A stretch of 64,000 nt of DNA from IDS-8 sp035304345 (GTDB taxonomy: Bacteria > Pseudomonadota > Gammaproteobacteria > Steroidobacterales > Woeseiaceae): contig DATGQE010000006.1 of assembly GCA_035304345.1 (NCBI GenBank), forward strand, positions 31,983 to 95,982. Reading direction: 5' to 3'. The position numbers were made by a program, and so were the translations under genes. The notes below the pieces were generated by a model. It had not been told where the DNA came from. It ran no database searches and saw only the letters and a list, made by a program, of their open reading frames with translations. Shown here one piece after another: positions 7,905 to 17,130 of this stretch (the first letter of the stretch is position 1; the number at the start of each line of letters is the position of its first letter).

Positions 7905-9351
7905 TCTCCGGCGCCGGCTTCGCGGTCGTGCCACGGCGCTTGCCGTGCTGCTGCTCGCGCTTCTGCCGCTCCCGGCGTTGGCGGATGCGGACGTCGATCC
8001 GGAGGCCTTGCTGCGGGAGTACGCGGACGGGAACGGCGGTACCCCGGCCGTGGTCGCCCTCGTCATCGATCGCGATCCCGCTTCCGGCGCTTATCGCCAG
8101 GCCGTGTATACGCATGGCGAGCTCGACGGCCGGCCGCCGGATCGAGACACCCTCTTCGAGATCGGCTCGATCAGCAAGGTGTTCACGTCCCTGCTGCTCG
8201 CCGACATGGTGCGTCGCGGCGAAGTGCGCCTGGATACGACGATCGGCGAGCTGGCCGACGTCGTGCTCCCGGAGGACGTCGCCTCCATCACCCTCCAGGA
8301 GCTGTCGCGGCACACCTCCGGCCTCCCCCGCCTGCCGATGAGCGCCGGTTTCTGGATGCGCGCGGTGTTCCGGGCCGAGGATCCCTACGCCGGCACGACG
8401 AGGGAAGATTTGCTGAGGCCGCTGCGAAAGGTCGATGTCGGGACACGCGGCGCATTCGCGTATTCCAACTTCGGCGTCGCGCTCCTCGGGCAGCTCCTCG
8501 CGGACCGCGCCGGCAAGCCGTACCGCCAGTTGCTCGAGGAACGCGTTCTCCGGCCTCACGGGATGAGCGGCATCTACTTCGACGTGGCGAGCGCGCCGCG
8601 GGAACGCCTGGTGCAGGGCTGGCGGGCGAACGGCCTGAAGGCATCGCATTGGCACTTCGGGGCCTATGCGCCGGTGGGCAGTCTCGTCGCGTCGGCCGCC
8701 GGCCTCGGTGCGTTCGTAGAGCAGCAGATGGACGCGGACCGGGGACTGTGGCGGTTCACCGGCGCCGACGGCGCGGCCGGGCCCGTGCGCCTCGGCTGGC
8801 TGGAGGACCGCATCGGGACGGAAACGCTCATCTGGCACAACGGCGGGACGGGCGGCTTCAGCAGCTTCGCGGGGTTCCTGCCCGCACAGGGCCGCGGGGT
8901 CGTGGTGCTGTCGAACAGCGATGTGCCGGTCGATTTCCTGGCGCGCCGGCTGCTCGGCCAGGACAGCTCACCGCCGCCGCATCATCGACCGGCATGGACC
9001 GCCGTCACCGCCGTCATGATGCTGCTCGCCCCGCTCGGCCTGGCAGGCCGGCGCCTGCGCCGCCGGTGGGACAGCGGCCGCCCGGTGAGATCGGAAAACC
9101 GCTGGGACGTGATCGCGATGCTCGCGGGCTACGCGTTCATCTACTCCGTGTTCGTCCCGTTCGGCAACTGGACTTTCCTGCCGATCTGGGTCGCCTGGGT
9201 CTCCATCGGGATCGCCGCCCTGCTGGCCGTGAGCCTGCTGCCGGAATGGAAACACCTGGAGTGGCGCGGCGAAGCTTCGCGCTGGCGGTTCCGGTGGGCC
9301 ATCGCCTCGGCGGTCATCTACGCCGCGCTGACGCTCGCGTTCGTGCTGTAG
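7888..9351 (+). CDS. Serine hydrolase, class C beta-lactamase family, with C-terminal membrane helices
   Basis: The 487-residue protein starts at a TTG overlapping the preceding gene by 17 bases. An N-terminal signal (ALAVLLLALLPLPALA) precedes a penicillin-binding-like hydrolase domain. It shows SISK with nucleophile Ser94 and Lys97, a YSN motif near residue 190, and HNGGTGG near 315 in the position of the KTG-like triad. After about residue 365 come three hydrophobic helices that probably anchor it in the inner membrane facing the periplasm. Such fused proteins are esterases, D-aminopeptidases or cell-wall peptidases. Coupling to the L,D-transpeptidase-like gene suggests a cell-wall role, but this is inference. 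Its 3' end overlaps the 3' end of the convergent guanine deaminase gene by 38 bases. Confidence 0.82.
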   Translation: MNPSADLRRRLRGRATALAVLLLALLPLPALADADVDPEALLREYADGNGGTPAVVALVIDRDPASGAYRQAVYTHGELDGRPPDRDTLFEIGSISKVFTSLLLADMVRRGEVRLDTTIGELADVVLPEDVASITLQELSRHTSGLPRLPMSAGFWMRAVFRAEDPYAGTTREDLLRPLRKVDVGTRGAFAYSNFGVALLGQLLADRAGKPYRQLLEERVLRPHGMSGIYFDVASAPRERLVQGWRANGLKASHWHFGAYAPVGSLVASAAGLGAFVEQQMDADRGLWRFTGADGAAGPVRLGWLEDRIGTETLIWHNGGTGGFSSFAGFLPAQGRGVVVLSNSDVPVDFLARRLLGQDSSPPPHHRPAWTAVTAVMMLLAPLGLAGRRLRRRWDSGRPVRSENRWDVIAMLAGYAFIYSVFVPFGNWTFLPIWVAWVSIGIAALLAVSLLPEWKHLEWRGEASRWRFRWAIASAVIYAALTLAFVL

Positions 9352-10663
9352 AGCCGTGAGGACCGCACGCCCTTCCTGAAACCCAGGCGCTGCTCACCGC
9401 ACGCTCGTCGCCGAGCATGAGCTGCAGGAAGAGCCGGTTCGCGAGCTCCGGTGTCGTTCGCCATCTCCGGCTGGCGAGCGTCGTCGTGAACGGATCGAGA
9501 ACGTTGAAGTCGGCTTCCTTGCCTTTTTCGAAGTTGCCGATCCGATCGTGCAGGTGCAGAGCCAGGGCCGCTCCCTGCGTGACCAGGTAAAAAGCGGCGA
9601 ACGGCGACAAGGGCTGTTCCCTGAGCTTCAGCGCTTTGTAGCCATCGCCCAGCGTCCTGAGCAGGCTCAGGCTCGTGCCCCCGCCGACGTCGGTGCCCAC
9701 GCCGACGTGCACGCCGTAGCGCCTGCTCGCGGCCAGGTCGAACAGCCCGCTGCCGAGGAACAGGTTCGACGACGGGCAGAACGCCATCGCCGCGCCTTTC
9801 CGTGCCATGAGCCGCCGATCCTCGTCCTCCATGTGGATGCAATGTGCGAACACGGAGCGCTCGCGCACGAGGCCGAAGTGCTCGTAGACGTGCAGGTAAC
9901 TGCGGCTCCAGGGGAACAGCTCCGCCACCCGCTTCACCTCCTCCTCGTTCTCGGCGAGGTGGGTGTGGAGATAGACGTCGGGGAACTCCTGCAGCAGGCG
10001 GCCGGCTTCGCGAAGCTGCGCCTCGCTGGAGGTGATCGCGAAGCGCGGCGTGACGGCGTACAGCAGGCGGTCGCGGCCGTGCCATTTCTCGATCAGCGCG
10101 CGGGATTGCTCGTAGCTCGTGGCCGGCGTGTCGCGCAGGTCCGCGGGGCAGTTGCGGTCCATCATCACCTTGCCGGCGATGAGGCGCATGCCCGCTTTCG
10201 CTGCCGCCTCGAAGATCGCGTCCACCGAGTGCGGGTGCACCGTCGCGAACACGCAGGCGGTGGTCGTACCGTTGCGCAGCAGCTCCTGCACGAAGAACTC
10301 CGCCACCTCCTGCGCGTGGGCAGGATCGGCGAAGGCGCGCTCCGCGGGATACGCGTACCTCTCCAGCCAGTCGAGGAGGCGCTCGCCGTAGGAGCCGATG
10401 ATGTCGATCTGCGGGTAGTGGACGTGGCAGTCGATCAGGCCGGGGATGATCAGCTTGTCGCCGTGGTCGGTCACCGGCACGGTGGACGGCAGGCGCGCGA
10501 GCAGCTCGTCCGCCGGACCGACCGCCTCAACGAGGCCGTCGGCGACGACCAGCAGTCCGTCCTCGAAGTACTCCACGCTGCCGGCCGCGACCGGGTCCTT
10601 GTCGCCGGACGGATCGCGCAGGCAGTGCAGGATCGCGGCGCGATGGGCGGTGACGTCGGCCAT
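9314..10663 (-). CDS. guaD: Guanine deaminase
   Basis: The 449-residue protein hydrolyses guanine to xanthine and ammonia in the cytosol, feeding the xanthine dehydrogenase encoded 14 kb away. It is an amidohydrolase: IDCHVHYPQ (zinc ligands His80 and His82), HTHLAENEEEV, FAHCIHM and GVGTDVGGGTS with the catalytic Asp are all present. The PQIDIIGSYGERLLDWLERY stretch is characteristic of guanine deaminases. The ATG at 10663 lies five bases after the allA stop, so the two form an operon. The last 25 or so residues are Arg/Ser-rich, extend past the usual end of the family and overlap the convergent serine hydrolase gene. Confidence 0.92.
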   Translation of the reverse strand: MADVTAHRAAILHCLRDPSGDKDPVAAGSVEYFEDGLLVVADGLVEAVGPADELLARLPSTVPVTDHGDKLIIPGLIDCHVHYPQIDIIGSYGERLLDWLERYAYPAERAFADPAHAQEVAEFFVQELLRNGTTTACVFATVHPHSVDAIFEAAAKAGMRLIAGKVMMDRNCPADLRDTPATSYEQSRALIEKWHGRDRLLYAVTPRFAITSSEAQLREAGRLLQEFPDVYLHTHLAENEEEVKRVAELFPWSRSYLHVYEHFGLVRERSVFAHCIHMEDEDRRLMARKGAAMAFCPSSNLFLGSGLFDLAASRRYGVHVGVGTDVGGGTSLSLLRTLGDGYKALKLREQPLSPFAAFYLVTQGAALALHLHDRIGNFEKGKEADFNVLDPFTTTLASRRWRTTPELANRLFLQLMLGDERAVSSAWVSGRACGPHGSTARTRASARRR

Positions 10664-10668
10664 GAGCT

Positions 10669-11181
10669 TCAGGGCGCGAGCAGCGTGATCTGCTCGCCCA
10701 GGATGAGCTGGTCGCAGTTGGCGCCCTCGCCCGCGCGGTCGATGACGAGGAACTCCTGCCCCGCCTCGAGCGCGATCAGCGGCATGTGCCACGTGCCGCG
10801 ATGGTAGTTGACGCCCTGGCGGCCGTTGGTCACGAACGCGCGCAGGCTCTCGATCTCCACCGCCTCGCCGGGTGGCGCCACGACGACGACGAAGCGCTGG
10901 CCGTTCAGCGGCACGAACGCCTGGCTGCCGAGCGGGTGCCGCTCGACCATGTCGAAGCGGTACGGCAACGCGGTCGGCGTACGGCAACGGGCGATGCTGA
11001 TGGCCACGCGCCCGCCGCCATCGGGGTCGACGCTCACGCGCGCGAGGTCGTCGAAGCGCTCGAACCGCGCCTCGTTCATCGGCTGGCGGTCGCCCGGCGA
11101 CGCGGCGATCACGTCGCCGTAGGGCGCGAACCGCTCCGCCGTCAGCGGCAGGGGGCGCAGCGAGTGGACAGGATCGCGCAT
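10669..11181 (-). CDS. allA: Ureidoglycolate lyase
   Basis: The 170-residue cupin-fold enzyme splits ureidoglycolate into glyoxylate and urea, the last step of the allantoin route seen here. Family features include LTAERFAPYGDVIAA at residues 13-27, ISIARC, a VERHPLGSQAFVPLNG segment and VNYHRGTWHMPL near residue 125, all typical of AllA. It is the first gene of the allA-guaD unit. Its start region faces the sigma-factor operon across 248 bases, so the two are divergently transcribed. Its separation from allantoicase by the sigma operon suggests that the pathway cluster was split. Confidence 0.92.
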   Translation of the reverse strand: MRDPVHSLRPLPLTAERFAPYGDVIAASPGDRQPMNEARFERFDDLARVSVDPDGGGRVAISIARCRTPTALPYRFDMVERHPLGSQAFVPLNGQRFVVVVAPPGEAVEIESLRAFVTNGRQGVNYHRGTWHMPLIALEAGQEFLVIDRAGEGANCDQLILGEQITLLAP

Positions 11182-11429
11182 GGCGGGAGTTTACGTGGCG
11201 GCCCCAGCCCACGGAACCCGCTCGAGGCGCCCGGCCGCGTCGCCGGTGCCGCGTCGGGTAGTGGCGTGTACGATTGGACGGGCAGGAGCGCCCGGGGCCT
11301 TCCTGTCCCGTGCGTGCCTCGCACGCGGCCAGCTCGAGGGCGTCGTCCGAACAATAAGTTGAATGCGCGATCTGCCCGCTCATTGCGGGTTTTCCTGCTT
11401 CGCGAGTCTATACGGATTGGGGATAGTTC
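11182..11429. other. Divergent intergenic region between allA and the sigma operon
   Basis: This should carry promoters for both allA-guaD (minus) and the sigma operon (plus). A small hairpin CCCGC-TCATT-GCGGG followed by TTTT lies at about 11378-11396, 30 bases before the sigma start, and could act as a weak attenuator. I see no convincing -35/-10 pair. Confidence 0.35.
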
Positions 11430-12017
11430 ATGCCGCACGCGAAGCGACCGCCGAAACCGGCTTCGAGGATTTCTGAAGCGTTCCTTGAAAGCACCGGATT
11501 TCTCAGGAAATTCCTGGCCCGTTTCCTTTCGAGCCAGCAGGACATCGAGGACGTCCTCCAGGAAGCCTACCTGCGCGCGTTCACGGCCGAACAAAAGACC
11601 ATTATCGAGCATCCCAGGGCGTTCCTATTGCGGGTGGCGCGCAACGTTGCTCTCACGGAACTGACACGAAAATCCCGGCAAATTGCCGATTATCTCGATT
11701 TGGCCAGCATCCAGGACGCAAGCGGTTCCGCTGCGTCAGCCGCCGAAGAGCTCGAAGCACAGGAGCGGCTTGGGCTGTATTGCGAGGCCGTGGCGGCTCT
11801 CCCCAACAAATGCAGGGAAGCGTTTCTGCTGCGCAAGGTGCACGGGATGCGTCACAAGGACATTGCCGAGAGGATGGGATTGTCGGTCAGCTCCGTGGAA
11901 AAGTACCTGCAGCAGGGAATCCTCGGCTGTCGGGCTCATCTCCGGGAGAAGGAACGCTCGCCTCATCGAGCTGCGGTGAATCCGGACAACCCTGGTCGAG
12001 GATCAAGCCGCCAATGA
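11430..12017 (+). CDS. ECF-type RNA polymerase sigma factor (FecI-like)
   Basis: The 195-residue protein has region 2 (QQDIEDVLQEAYLRAF, about residues 36-51, then HPRAFLLRVARNVA) and region 4 (LPNKCREAFLLRKVHGMRHKD and IAERMGLSVSSVEKYLQQGI, about 123-165). The short linker and the LRKVHG-hxxIAexMGLSxxxVEKxL pattern are those of iron-starvation-type (FecI-like) ECF sigmas. Its stop overlaps the start of fecR by four bases. In such systems sigma is held or activated by the FecR partner after a signal from the outer-membrane receptor. The likely targets are its own operon and the receptor gene downstream. Confidence 0.92.
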   Translation: MPHAKRPPKPASRISEAFLESTGFLRKFLARFLSSQQDIEDVLQEAYLRAFTAEQKTIIEHPRAFLLRVARNVALTELTRKSRQIADYLDLASIQDASGSAASAAEELEAQERLGLYCEAVAALPNKCREAFLLRKVHGMRHKDIAERMGLSVSSVEKYLQQGILGCRAHLREKERSPHRAAVNPDNPGRGSSRQ

Positions 12018-13096
12018 AGAAGGTGATTGATTTTCCGGACCGGCCCGCCGTGGAGCGCGAGGCTGCCGAATGGCTGGTGCGCCTCGACAGCGACGAACCC
12101 CTGGCCGCCGAGGAGCTCCGTCTCTTGCAGCTTTGGATGGGCCGAAGCTCCGCCCACCGCAGTGAGCTCGTCGAGCTTGCCCGGCTCTGGAACAAGCTCA
12201 ATCTGCTGACGGAGCTGGCCGTGCCACTGGGCAGCGTGCGCCGCGACAGGCCTGCGTCCAGGGCAAGGCTCCGGCACGGATTTGCAGCCGTGACAGTGCT
12301 CGTCGCCGTTCTGGTCAGCACGGCGCTGTTGGTATCCGGTCGACCGCCTGAAAAGACCCCTGTGAACGGCTTGTACACCACGACTGTCGGCGAGCAACGG
12401 ACTATCACGCTGCCCGACGGGTCTGCGGTCATGCTGAACACGAACACCCGGCTCCGTGTCCGGTATAGCCTGGATTTTCGCGACGTGATTCTTCTTCAGG
12501 GCGAGGCGCACTTCACCGTCGTTCCTGACACCACGCCGTTTCGGGTCTTCGCAGGCGCCGGACAGATCCGCGCCGTTGGCACGGCGTTCTCCGTCTACCT
12601 GAGAGAGGATGCGGTGAGCGTAACGGTGGCGGAAGGGACTGTGGTCTTGGCACATCTGAACCCGGAGCAGACGCCGGGCCAGTCCGCGTCGGCGGCGAAT
12701 GGGGGAGAAGTCACCGACCTCGGCATTCTGACCGCAGGCCAGGAAGCAACCATCAACAGCCCGGGGAGCAACGGGGCAGCTCCCGCCGCGCTTTCCAACG
12801 TGCGCCAGGTCAACCAGCACGACATGTCACGGCGACTGGCCTGGACCCACGGCATGCTGCTGTTCTCGGGAGAACCACTCGAATACGCGGTTCGGGAGAT
12901 CGGCCGATACACGACGATGAGGATCCGTATACCGGATCCGGAAGTGCGTTCCATCAGGATCGGTGGTCGCTTTCCCGTCGGGGAGACAGAGCAGATGCTC
13001 CAGGCGCTCGAGAAGAATTTCGGCCTGCGGATCACACGCTTGTCTGACACCGAAGTGGTAGTGTCCGCCGGCGTGGAGCTCCATGAAGAAGGATGA
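12014..13096 (+). CDS. FecR-family anti-sigma/sigma regulator
   Basis: The 360-residue protein has the FecR layout. An N-terminal cytosolic domain carries AAEWLVRLDSDEPLAAEE and LQLWMGRSSAHR and would contact the sigma factor. One transmembrane helix (FAAVTVLVAVLVSTALLVSG) lies near residues 90-110. A periplasmic FecR domain follows with TLPDGSAVMLNTNTRLRV, LLQGEAHFTV and VGTAFSVY. A C-terminal segment (GEPLEYAVREIGRYT through IGGRFPVGETEQMLQAL) can pair with the receptor's signalling domain. The ATG at 12014 overlaps the sigma stop (ATGA), so translation is coupled. The gene lies directly before an STN-containing receptor, the classical arrangement for cell-surface signalling. Confidence 0.92.
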   Translation: MKKVIDFPDRPAVEREAAEWLVRLDSDEPLAAEELRLLQLWMGRSSAHRSELVELARLWNKLNLLTELAVPLGSVRRDRPASRARLRHGFAAVTVLVAVLVSTALLVSGRPPEKTPVNGLYTTTVGEQRTITLPDGSAVMLNTNTRLRVRYSLDFRDVILLQGEAHFTVVPDTTPFRVFAGAGQIRAVGTAFSVYLREDAVSVTVAEGTVVLAHLNPEQTPGQSASAANGGEVTDLGILTAGQEATINSPGSNGAAPAALSNVRQVNQHDMSRRLAWTHGMLLFSGEPLEYAVREIGRYTTMRIRIPDPEVRSIRIGGRFPVGETEQMLQALEKNFGLRITRLSDTEVVVSAGVELHEEG

Positions 13097-13120
13097 TCGC
13101 CGCATTATTTGCTTCATGAA

Positions 13121-16100
13121 ATGAAGCTCACTTACGGATTTTCGCAGCTCGCTGGTCTTACTACCGGCAAGGCTGCTGTTGCAGACCCGACCGGACGTCA
13201 TCTGCCGGAGAAGGGGAAACGACAGTACGTCGGAAGCGGCTTGTGCATTCTCGTGCTGACGCTGCTTGTCGCGGCCGAGGCGAGCGCGGATCGCATCGAA
13301 CCGGTCTATGAGCTCGACATCCCGGCCCAGACGGTAGCGCAAGCCCTGGAGGCACTTGCAAAGCAGACCGACGCACTAACCCTTTTTCCGTACGACCTGG
13401 CAGAGAAGCGCAAGTCTAACGCCGTGGTCGGGCGGTTCACTCTACCGGAAGCACTCGACCTGCTCCTGCGCGATACCGGCCTGACCGGCAGCCTTTCCGA
13501 GAAACGCGTCATCAACATAGCGAAGGTCGTATCCGATGCGGCCGGCGAGGAAGGGCGAATGCAAAGCAAGAACAAAGGCCTGGTATCCCTGATCACAACG
13601 GTGCTCGTCGGCTCACCGGCAGCCGCACAGGACGATTCCGCGATCGACGAGATCGTAGTCAAAGGCGTGCGCGCCAGTCTTGCTCGCTCCCTGGACCAGA
13701 AGAGGGAAGCAACCGGCATCTACGACTCGATCGTTGCCAAGGATATCGGCGAGTTCCCCGATCTCAACATCAGCGAGTCGTTGCAACGAATCCCGGGTGT
13801 GACGATCACCCGCAATCTGGGAGAAGGCGAGCAAGTCAGCGTTCGTGGCCTCGCACCTCAGTTCACAGGCGTGCTGATCAACGGCATGCAGGCCGCCAGC
13901 GCCGCCCAGGGTGATGACGGCAACATCCAGTACGGCCGCGCGCTGACTTTCGACCTGTTCCCCTCCGAGCTCTTCAGTGGCGTAGGCGTATACAAATCTC
14001 CGGCGGCCGGCTTGCAGGACGGCGGCCTGGCCGCGACCGTCGATATGCGCCTTCCTCGCCCTTTCGACTACGGTGGCGGACAATTCTCGACTGTCGTTCA
14101 GGCGAGCGAGAACGAGCTCGTTGATCACACACTTCCGGCAGCATCGCTCCTGATCTCCCGGACCTCGGTCGACGGACGCTGGGGCGCGCTGCTCCAAGCC
14201 GCGTACTCGGAGGCGATTCTCCACGGGGAGCTCGCCGAGGCAGTGCGATTCGATACCGCAGATCTCGATCTCGACGGTGACGGGGTCCCGGAGTATGCGG
14301 ATACGGAGTTCGCCCGCCTGGTCCGCACCGGAGTCGAACAGTACGACCGAGAGCGGACCGGGTTGACCGGGGCACTGCAGTTGCGGCCGACGGAGGATCT
14401 CGAGCTCGTGCTCGACCTCATGTACGGTGAAACCCGGCGGAAGCGCGAGCGACACACCCTCGACGGTGACCTCTTCGGCAACGGACCCGACACGCCGCTG
14501 GCGCTCGACGTCAGGCATGGAGTCGTCGTTGCGGGCACCTTCGCGAACGAGCTGCGACGCACCGAGAACATCTATAACACGGTGGACACAGAGTTCGAGC
14601 TGTACTCGCTATCGGCAAGCTGGAATGCCAGCGAGAGTGTCGTCGCAAGCGGTCGGATCGCCGTTTCCGACGCGGAGTTTGCGCGTGACGAGGTCCGTAT
14701 CACCTACGGCGTCAACGATCCGGAGTTCTCGTACGACCTTACGGGTGACTGGCGCTATCCGGCGACCGGCTCCTCGGGATCGATCGATCTCAGGGATCCC
14801 TCGCAGTTCACGTTGAGCCAGGTCCGTCATCATCCGTTCTTCGTGAGTGACGACAACTTCGTTGTGCAGGCCGATCTCGAGAAGGTCCTGGCTCATGGCC
14901 TCCTGGAGTCCATCAAGTCGGGCATCCAGTTTCGCACGCAGGAACGCTCACAGACGGAGTTTCTCCAAGATCGGGCACTCGGCGATGAGTCTTACCTGCC
15001 ATTCGATTCCCCGTACCGGCGCTTGTCGGGTGTTGGCGGTACGACCCTGCGCGGCCTCGGCTTCGATATATTCGACGGAGAAGGACCTCCCGGTCTGCTG
15101 CGCGACTTTGCCGTGCCAAACCAGGAGCTGGCGATATCCGCACTGATCGATCCTGCTTTCCAACCCGCCCAGAATTTCCTGAATAGCTACACAGTCGAAG
15201 AAGAAGTGCTGGCAGCGTACCTCCAAGGGGCATTCTCCTTCGGGAGCGTGGACGGCAACTTTGGAGTTCGGTACGCCAGAACGGACCAGTACTCCTCCGG
15301 GTTTTCCCAGGGAGGTAGCGGAACGGTGCCGGTCGAGCACGACCGTAGCTATGGCAACTGGCTCCCGAGCCTCAACCTGCGCTGGCTCCTGCGGGACGAT
15401 CTCCTGTTGCGGGTTGCGATGTCGAGGGGCATGACGCGACCGACGTTGAGCGAGATCAATCCGTCGCAAAACGTGCAGCTCGGGTCGAGGACGGTGACCA
15501 TCAACAATCCCGAGCTGGCGCCGTTTGAAGCCGATCAGATCGATCTCGCGCTCGAGTGGTACTTCGCGGAGGATTCGCTGCTCGCTTTCAACTATTTCTA
15601 CAAGGACATCGACGCACTCGTAACACGAATCTCGAATACGGAGCCCTTCTTCGGGAGCAACCTGATCGACCACACGGGCACCGACGTCTCCGGCGAAGAC
15701 TTCCTGGTCAGCCGCCTCGTGAACGGAGACGGAGCAAGGTTGTCCGGCATCGAAGTTTCCTACCAGCAGCCCTTCAGCTTCCTTCCCCCACCGCTCGACG
15801 GGCTCGGAATGCTAGCCAACTACACGTATGCCGACAGCGAGTCCACGGTGACTTTCGGAGGCCAGACGTTCACAGCTCCCATCGAGGGTCAGTCCGAAGT
15901 GTCGTACAACGTGCTCGTCTACTACGAAACGGAGAAGTTCAGCGCCAGGGCCGCCTGGCATTGGCGGGACGATTTCCTGATCATTCGGCGGGGCAACAAT
16001 GAAAACCGGTTCCAGGACGATACCGGGTACCTCGATCTGACTTTCAGTTACCGCTTCAATGAGCGGTTCAAGTTGTCGATCGACGCGGCGAATGTTACCA

Positions 16101-16198
16101 GCGAGGACAGCTACCGCTACGACCGGACACTCGACAGGAACATTGCGTTCGCCAACTACGGTCGCGTCTACAGCCTTCGGGCCCAGTTCGCACTTTGA
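13121..16198 (+). CDS. TonB-dependent receptor with N-terminal STN signalling domain
   Basis: The 1025-residue protein starts at the ATG at 13121; a TTG at 13109 is an alternative. It has a hydrophobic export segment (CILVLTLLVAAEASA), then a secretin/TonB short N-terminal (STN) domain of about residues 55-135 (LDIPAQTVAQALEALAKQTD through LPEALDLLL). A second signal-like segment (GLVSLITTVLVGSPAAAQ) follows, then the TonB box DEIVVKG and a plug with NISESLQRIPGVTI and VSVRGLAPQFTGVLING. The rest is a barrel ending in a terminal aromatic-rich strand. This is a transducer-type receptor that passes ligand status to FecR. With a phosphodiesterase and a GlpT-like transporter downstream, a glycerophosphodiester-type ligand is the best guess. 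Confidence 0.88.
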   Translation: MKLTYGFSQLAGLTTGKAAVADPTGRHLPEKGKRQYVGSGLCILVLTLLVAAEASADRIEPVYELDIPAQTVAQALEALAKQTDALTLFPYDLAEKRKSNAVVGRFTLPEALDLLLRDTGLTGSLSEKRVINIAKVVSDAAGEEGRMQSKNKGLVSLITTVLVGSPAAAQDDSAIDEIVVKGVRASLARSLDQKREATGIYDSIVAKDIGEFPDLNISESLQRIPGVTITRNLGEGEQVSVRGLAPQFTGVLINGMQAASAAQGDDGNIQYGRALTFDLFPSELFSGVGVYKSPAAGLQDGGLAATVDMRLPRPFDYGGGQFSTVVQASENELVDHTLPAASLLISRTSVDGRWGALLQAAYSEAILHGELAEAVRFDTADLDLDGDGVPEYADTEFARLVRTGVEQYDRERTGLTGALQLRPTEDLELVLDLMYGETRRKRERHTLDGDLFGNGPDTPLALDVRHGVVVAGTFANELRRTENIYNTVDTEFELYSLSASWNASESVVASGRIAVSDAEFARDEVRITYGVNDPEFSYDLTGDWRYPATGSSGSIDLRDPSQFTLSQVRHHPFFVSDDNFVVQADLEKVLAHGLLESIKSGIQFRTQERSQTEFLQDRALGDESYLPFDSPYRRLSGVGGTTLRGLGFDIFDGEGPPGLLRDFAVPNQELAISALIDPAFQPAQNFLNSYTVEEEVLAAYLQGAFSFGSVDGNFGVRYARTDQYSSGFSQGGSGTVPVEHDRSYGNWLPSLNLRWLLRDDLLLRVAMSRGMTRPTLSEINPSQNVQLGSRTVTINNPELAPFEADQIDLALEWYFAEDSLLAFNYFYKDIDALVTRISNTEPFFGSNLIDHTGTDVSGEDFLVSRLVNGDGARLSGIEVSYQQPFSFLPPPLDGLGMLANYTYADSESTVTFGGQTFTAPIEGQSEVSYNVLVYYETEKFSARAAWHWRDDFLIIRRGNNENRFQDDTGYLDLTFSYRFNERFKLSIDAANVTSEDSYRYDRTLDRNIAFANYGRVYSLRAQFAL
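13547..13561 (+). promoter_or_regulatory. Possible internal ribosome-binding site and start within the receptor gene
   Basis: A GAGGAAGGG purine tract lies three to four bases before an in-frame ATG at 13559, just after the STN domain. The product from this ATG would begin with a plausible signal peptide (MQSKNKGLVSLITTVLVG, then SPAAAQ) and the TonB box, giving an STN-less receptor. Use of this start is inferred only. Confidence 0.4.
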
Positions 16199-17130
16199 TG
16201 CGCAACCGCATCTTTCTCACACGCGCAGCGTGCCTGCTGTTCGTAGCCTGCACCGCCGCGGCCGGCTCCCAAGCTGAGCAGCAGCATGCCGGGACCGATT
16301 TCGAGGCCATGCTGCGCCATCCCGACTCAGGCGTCATGGTCGTGGCGCATCGCGGCTGCTGGCGGGTTGCACCGGAGAACTCGCTCCGGGCCATCGAGGA
16401 ATGCATCCGCCTTGGTGTCGCAATGGTGGAGATCGACGTGCGCCGAACGCGCGACGGCCGTCTCGTTGCGATCCACGACGAGACCCTCGAGCGCACAACC
16501 AACGGGATCGGCAGGATCGCCGACAGCAGCTTTGCGGAGATATCGGCACTGTTCCTGCGAGAGGGCAAGGGTGGCGCAGAAGCGCGCCTGACGAGTGAGC
16601 GTGTGCCATCTCTCGAACAGGTTCTCACGACCTCGAGGGATCGCATACTCGTGAATCTGGACGTGAAGGAGGAGGCCCTCGCGGAAGCCTGGCATGTTGC
16701 GGAGGCGACCGGAACTGCCGGGCAGGTCCTGCTCAAGCGGAGAGTGCGACCGTTCGAGGCAGGGCGCACGCGGGACCACTGGCGGCCGCAGGGAGCCCAC
16801 TTCATGCCAATCCTTCGCGAAAGCGAAGGAGACCTGGGCCAGCAAGTGCTCGCTCTCGAGGCACTGCAGCCGGTTGCCTTCGAGCTCATCTGGCAGACCG
16901 AGGATGCGTTGGTGCAGGCGTGCGCCGCGGCGGCCACCCTGCAGGCACGCTGCTGGGTCAACACCATGTGGGACGAGCTGAGTCCTGGCCACAGCGACAC
17001 CGTTGCTGTATCTGCGCCGGACCAGCACTGGGGGCACTTGGTGCGCCTCGGCGCGAACATGCTGCAGACGGACTGGCCCGAAGCCCTGCTGCAGTACCTG
17101 CACTCCCGATCCCCTGCTCCCGGTGAGTGA
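16198..17130 (+). CDS. Exported glycerophosphodiester phosphodiesterase
   Basis: The 310-residue protein has an N-terminal export signal (FLTRAACLLFVAC), possibly a lipobox, so it should act in the periplasm. The GDPD catalytic set is complete: AHRG (His51, Arg52), APENSL (Glu60, Asn61), EIDVRRTRDG (Glu78, Asp80) and HDETLERTTNG (His93). The enzyme hydrolyses deacylated phospholipids to sn-glycerol 3-phosphate and an alcohol using a divalent metal. The receptor stop and this start overlap (TGATG), and its own stop overlaps the transporter start. The likely sequence of events is entry of diester through the receptor, cleavage here, then G3P import by the next protein. Confidence 0.88.
   Translation: MRNRIFLTRAACLLFVACTAAAGSQAEQQHAGTDFEAMLRHPDSGVMVVAHRGCWRVAPENSLRAIEECIRLGVAMVEIDVRRTRDGRLVAIHDETLERTTNGIGRIADSSFAEISALFLREGKGGAEARLTSERVPSLEQVLTTSRDRILVNLDVKEEALAEAWHVAEATGTAGQVLLKRRVRPFEAGRTRDHWRPQGAHFMPILRESEGDLGQQVLALEALQPVAFELIWQTEDALVQACAAAATLQARCWVNTMWDELSPGHSDTVAVSAPDQHWGHLVRLGANMLQTDWPEALLQYLHSRSPAPGE

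Noticed and set aside
13121..16198. Calling the receptor an iron-citrate (FecA) protein because of the FecI/FecR neighbours
   Set aside because: The genes translationally coupled to it encode a phosphodiesterase and an organophosphate transporter, and no iron ABC transporter is present.
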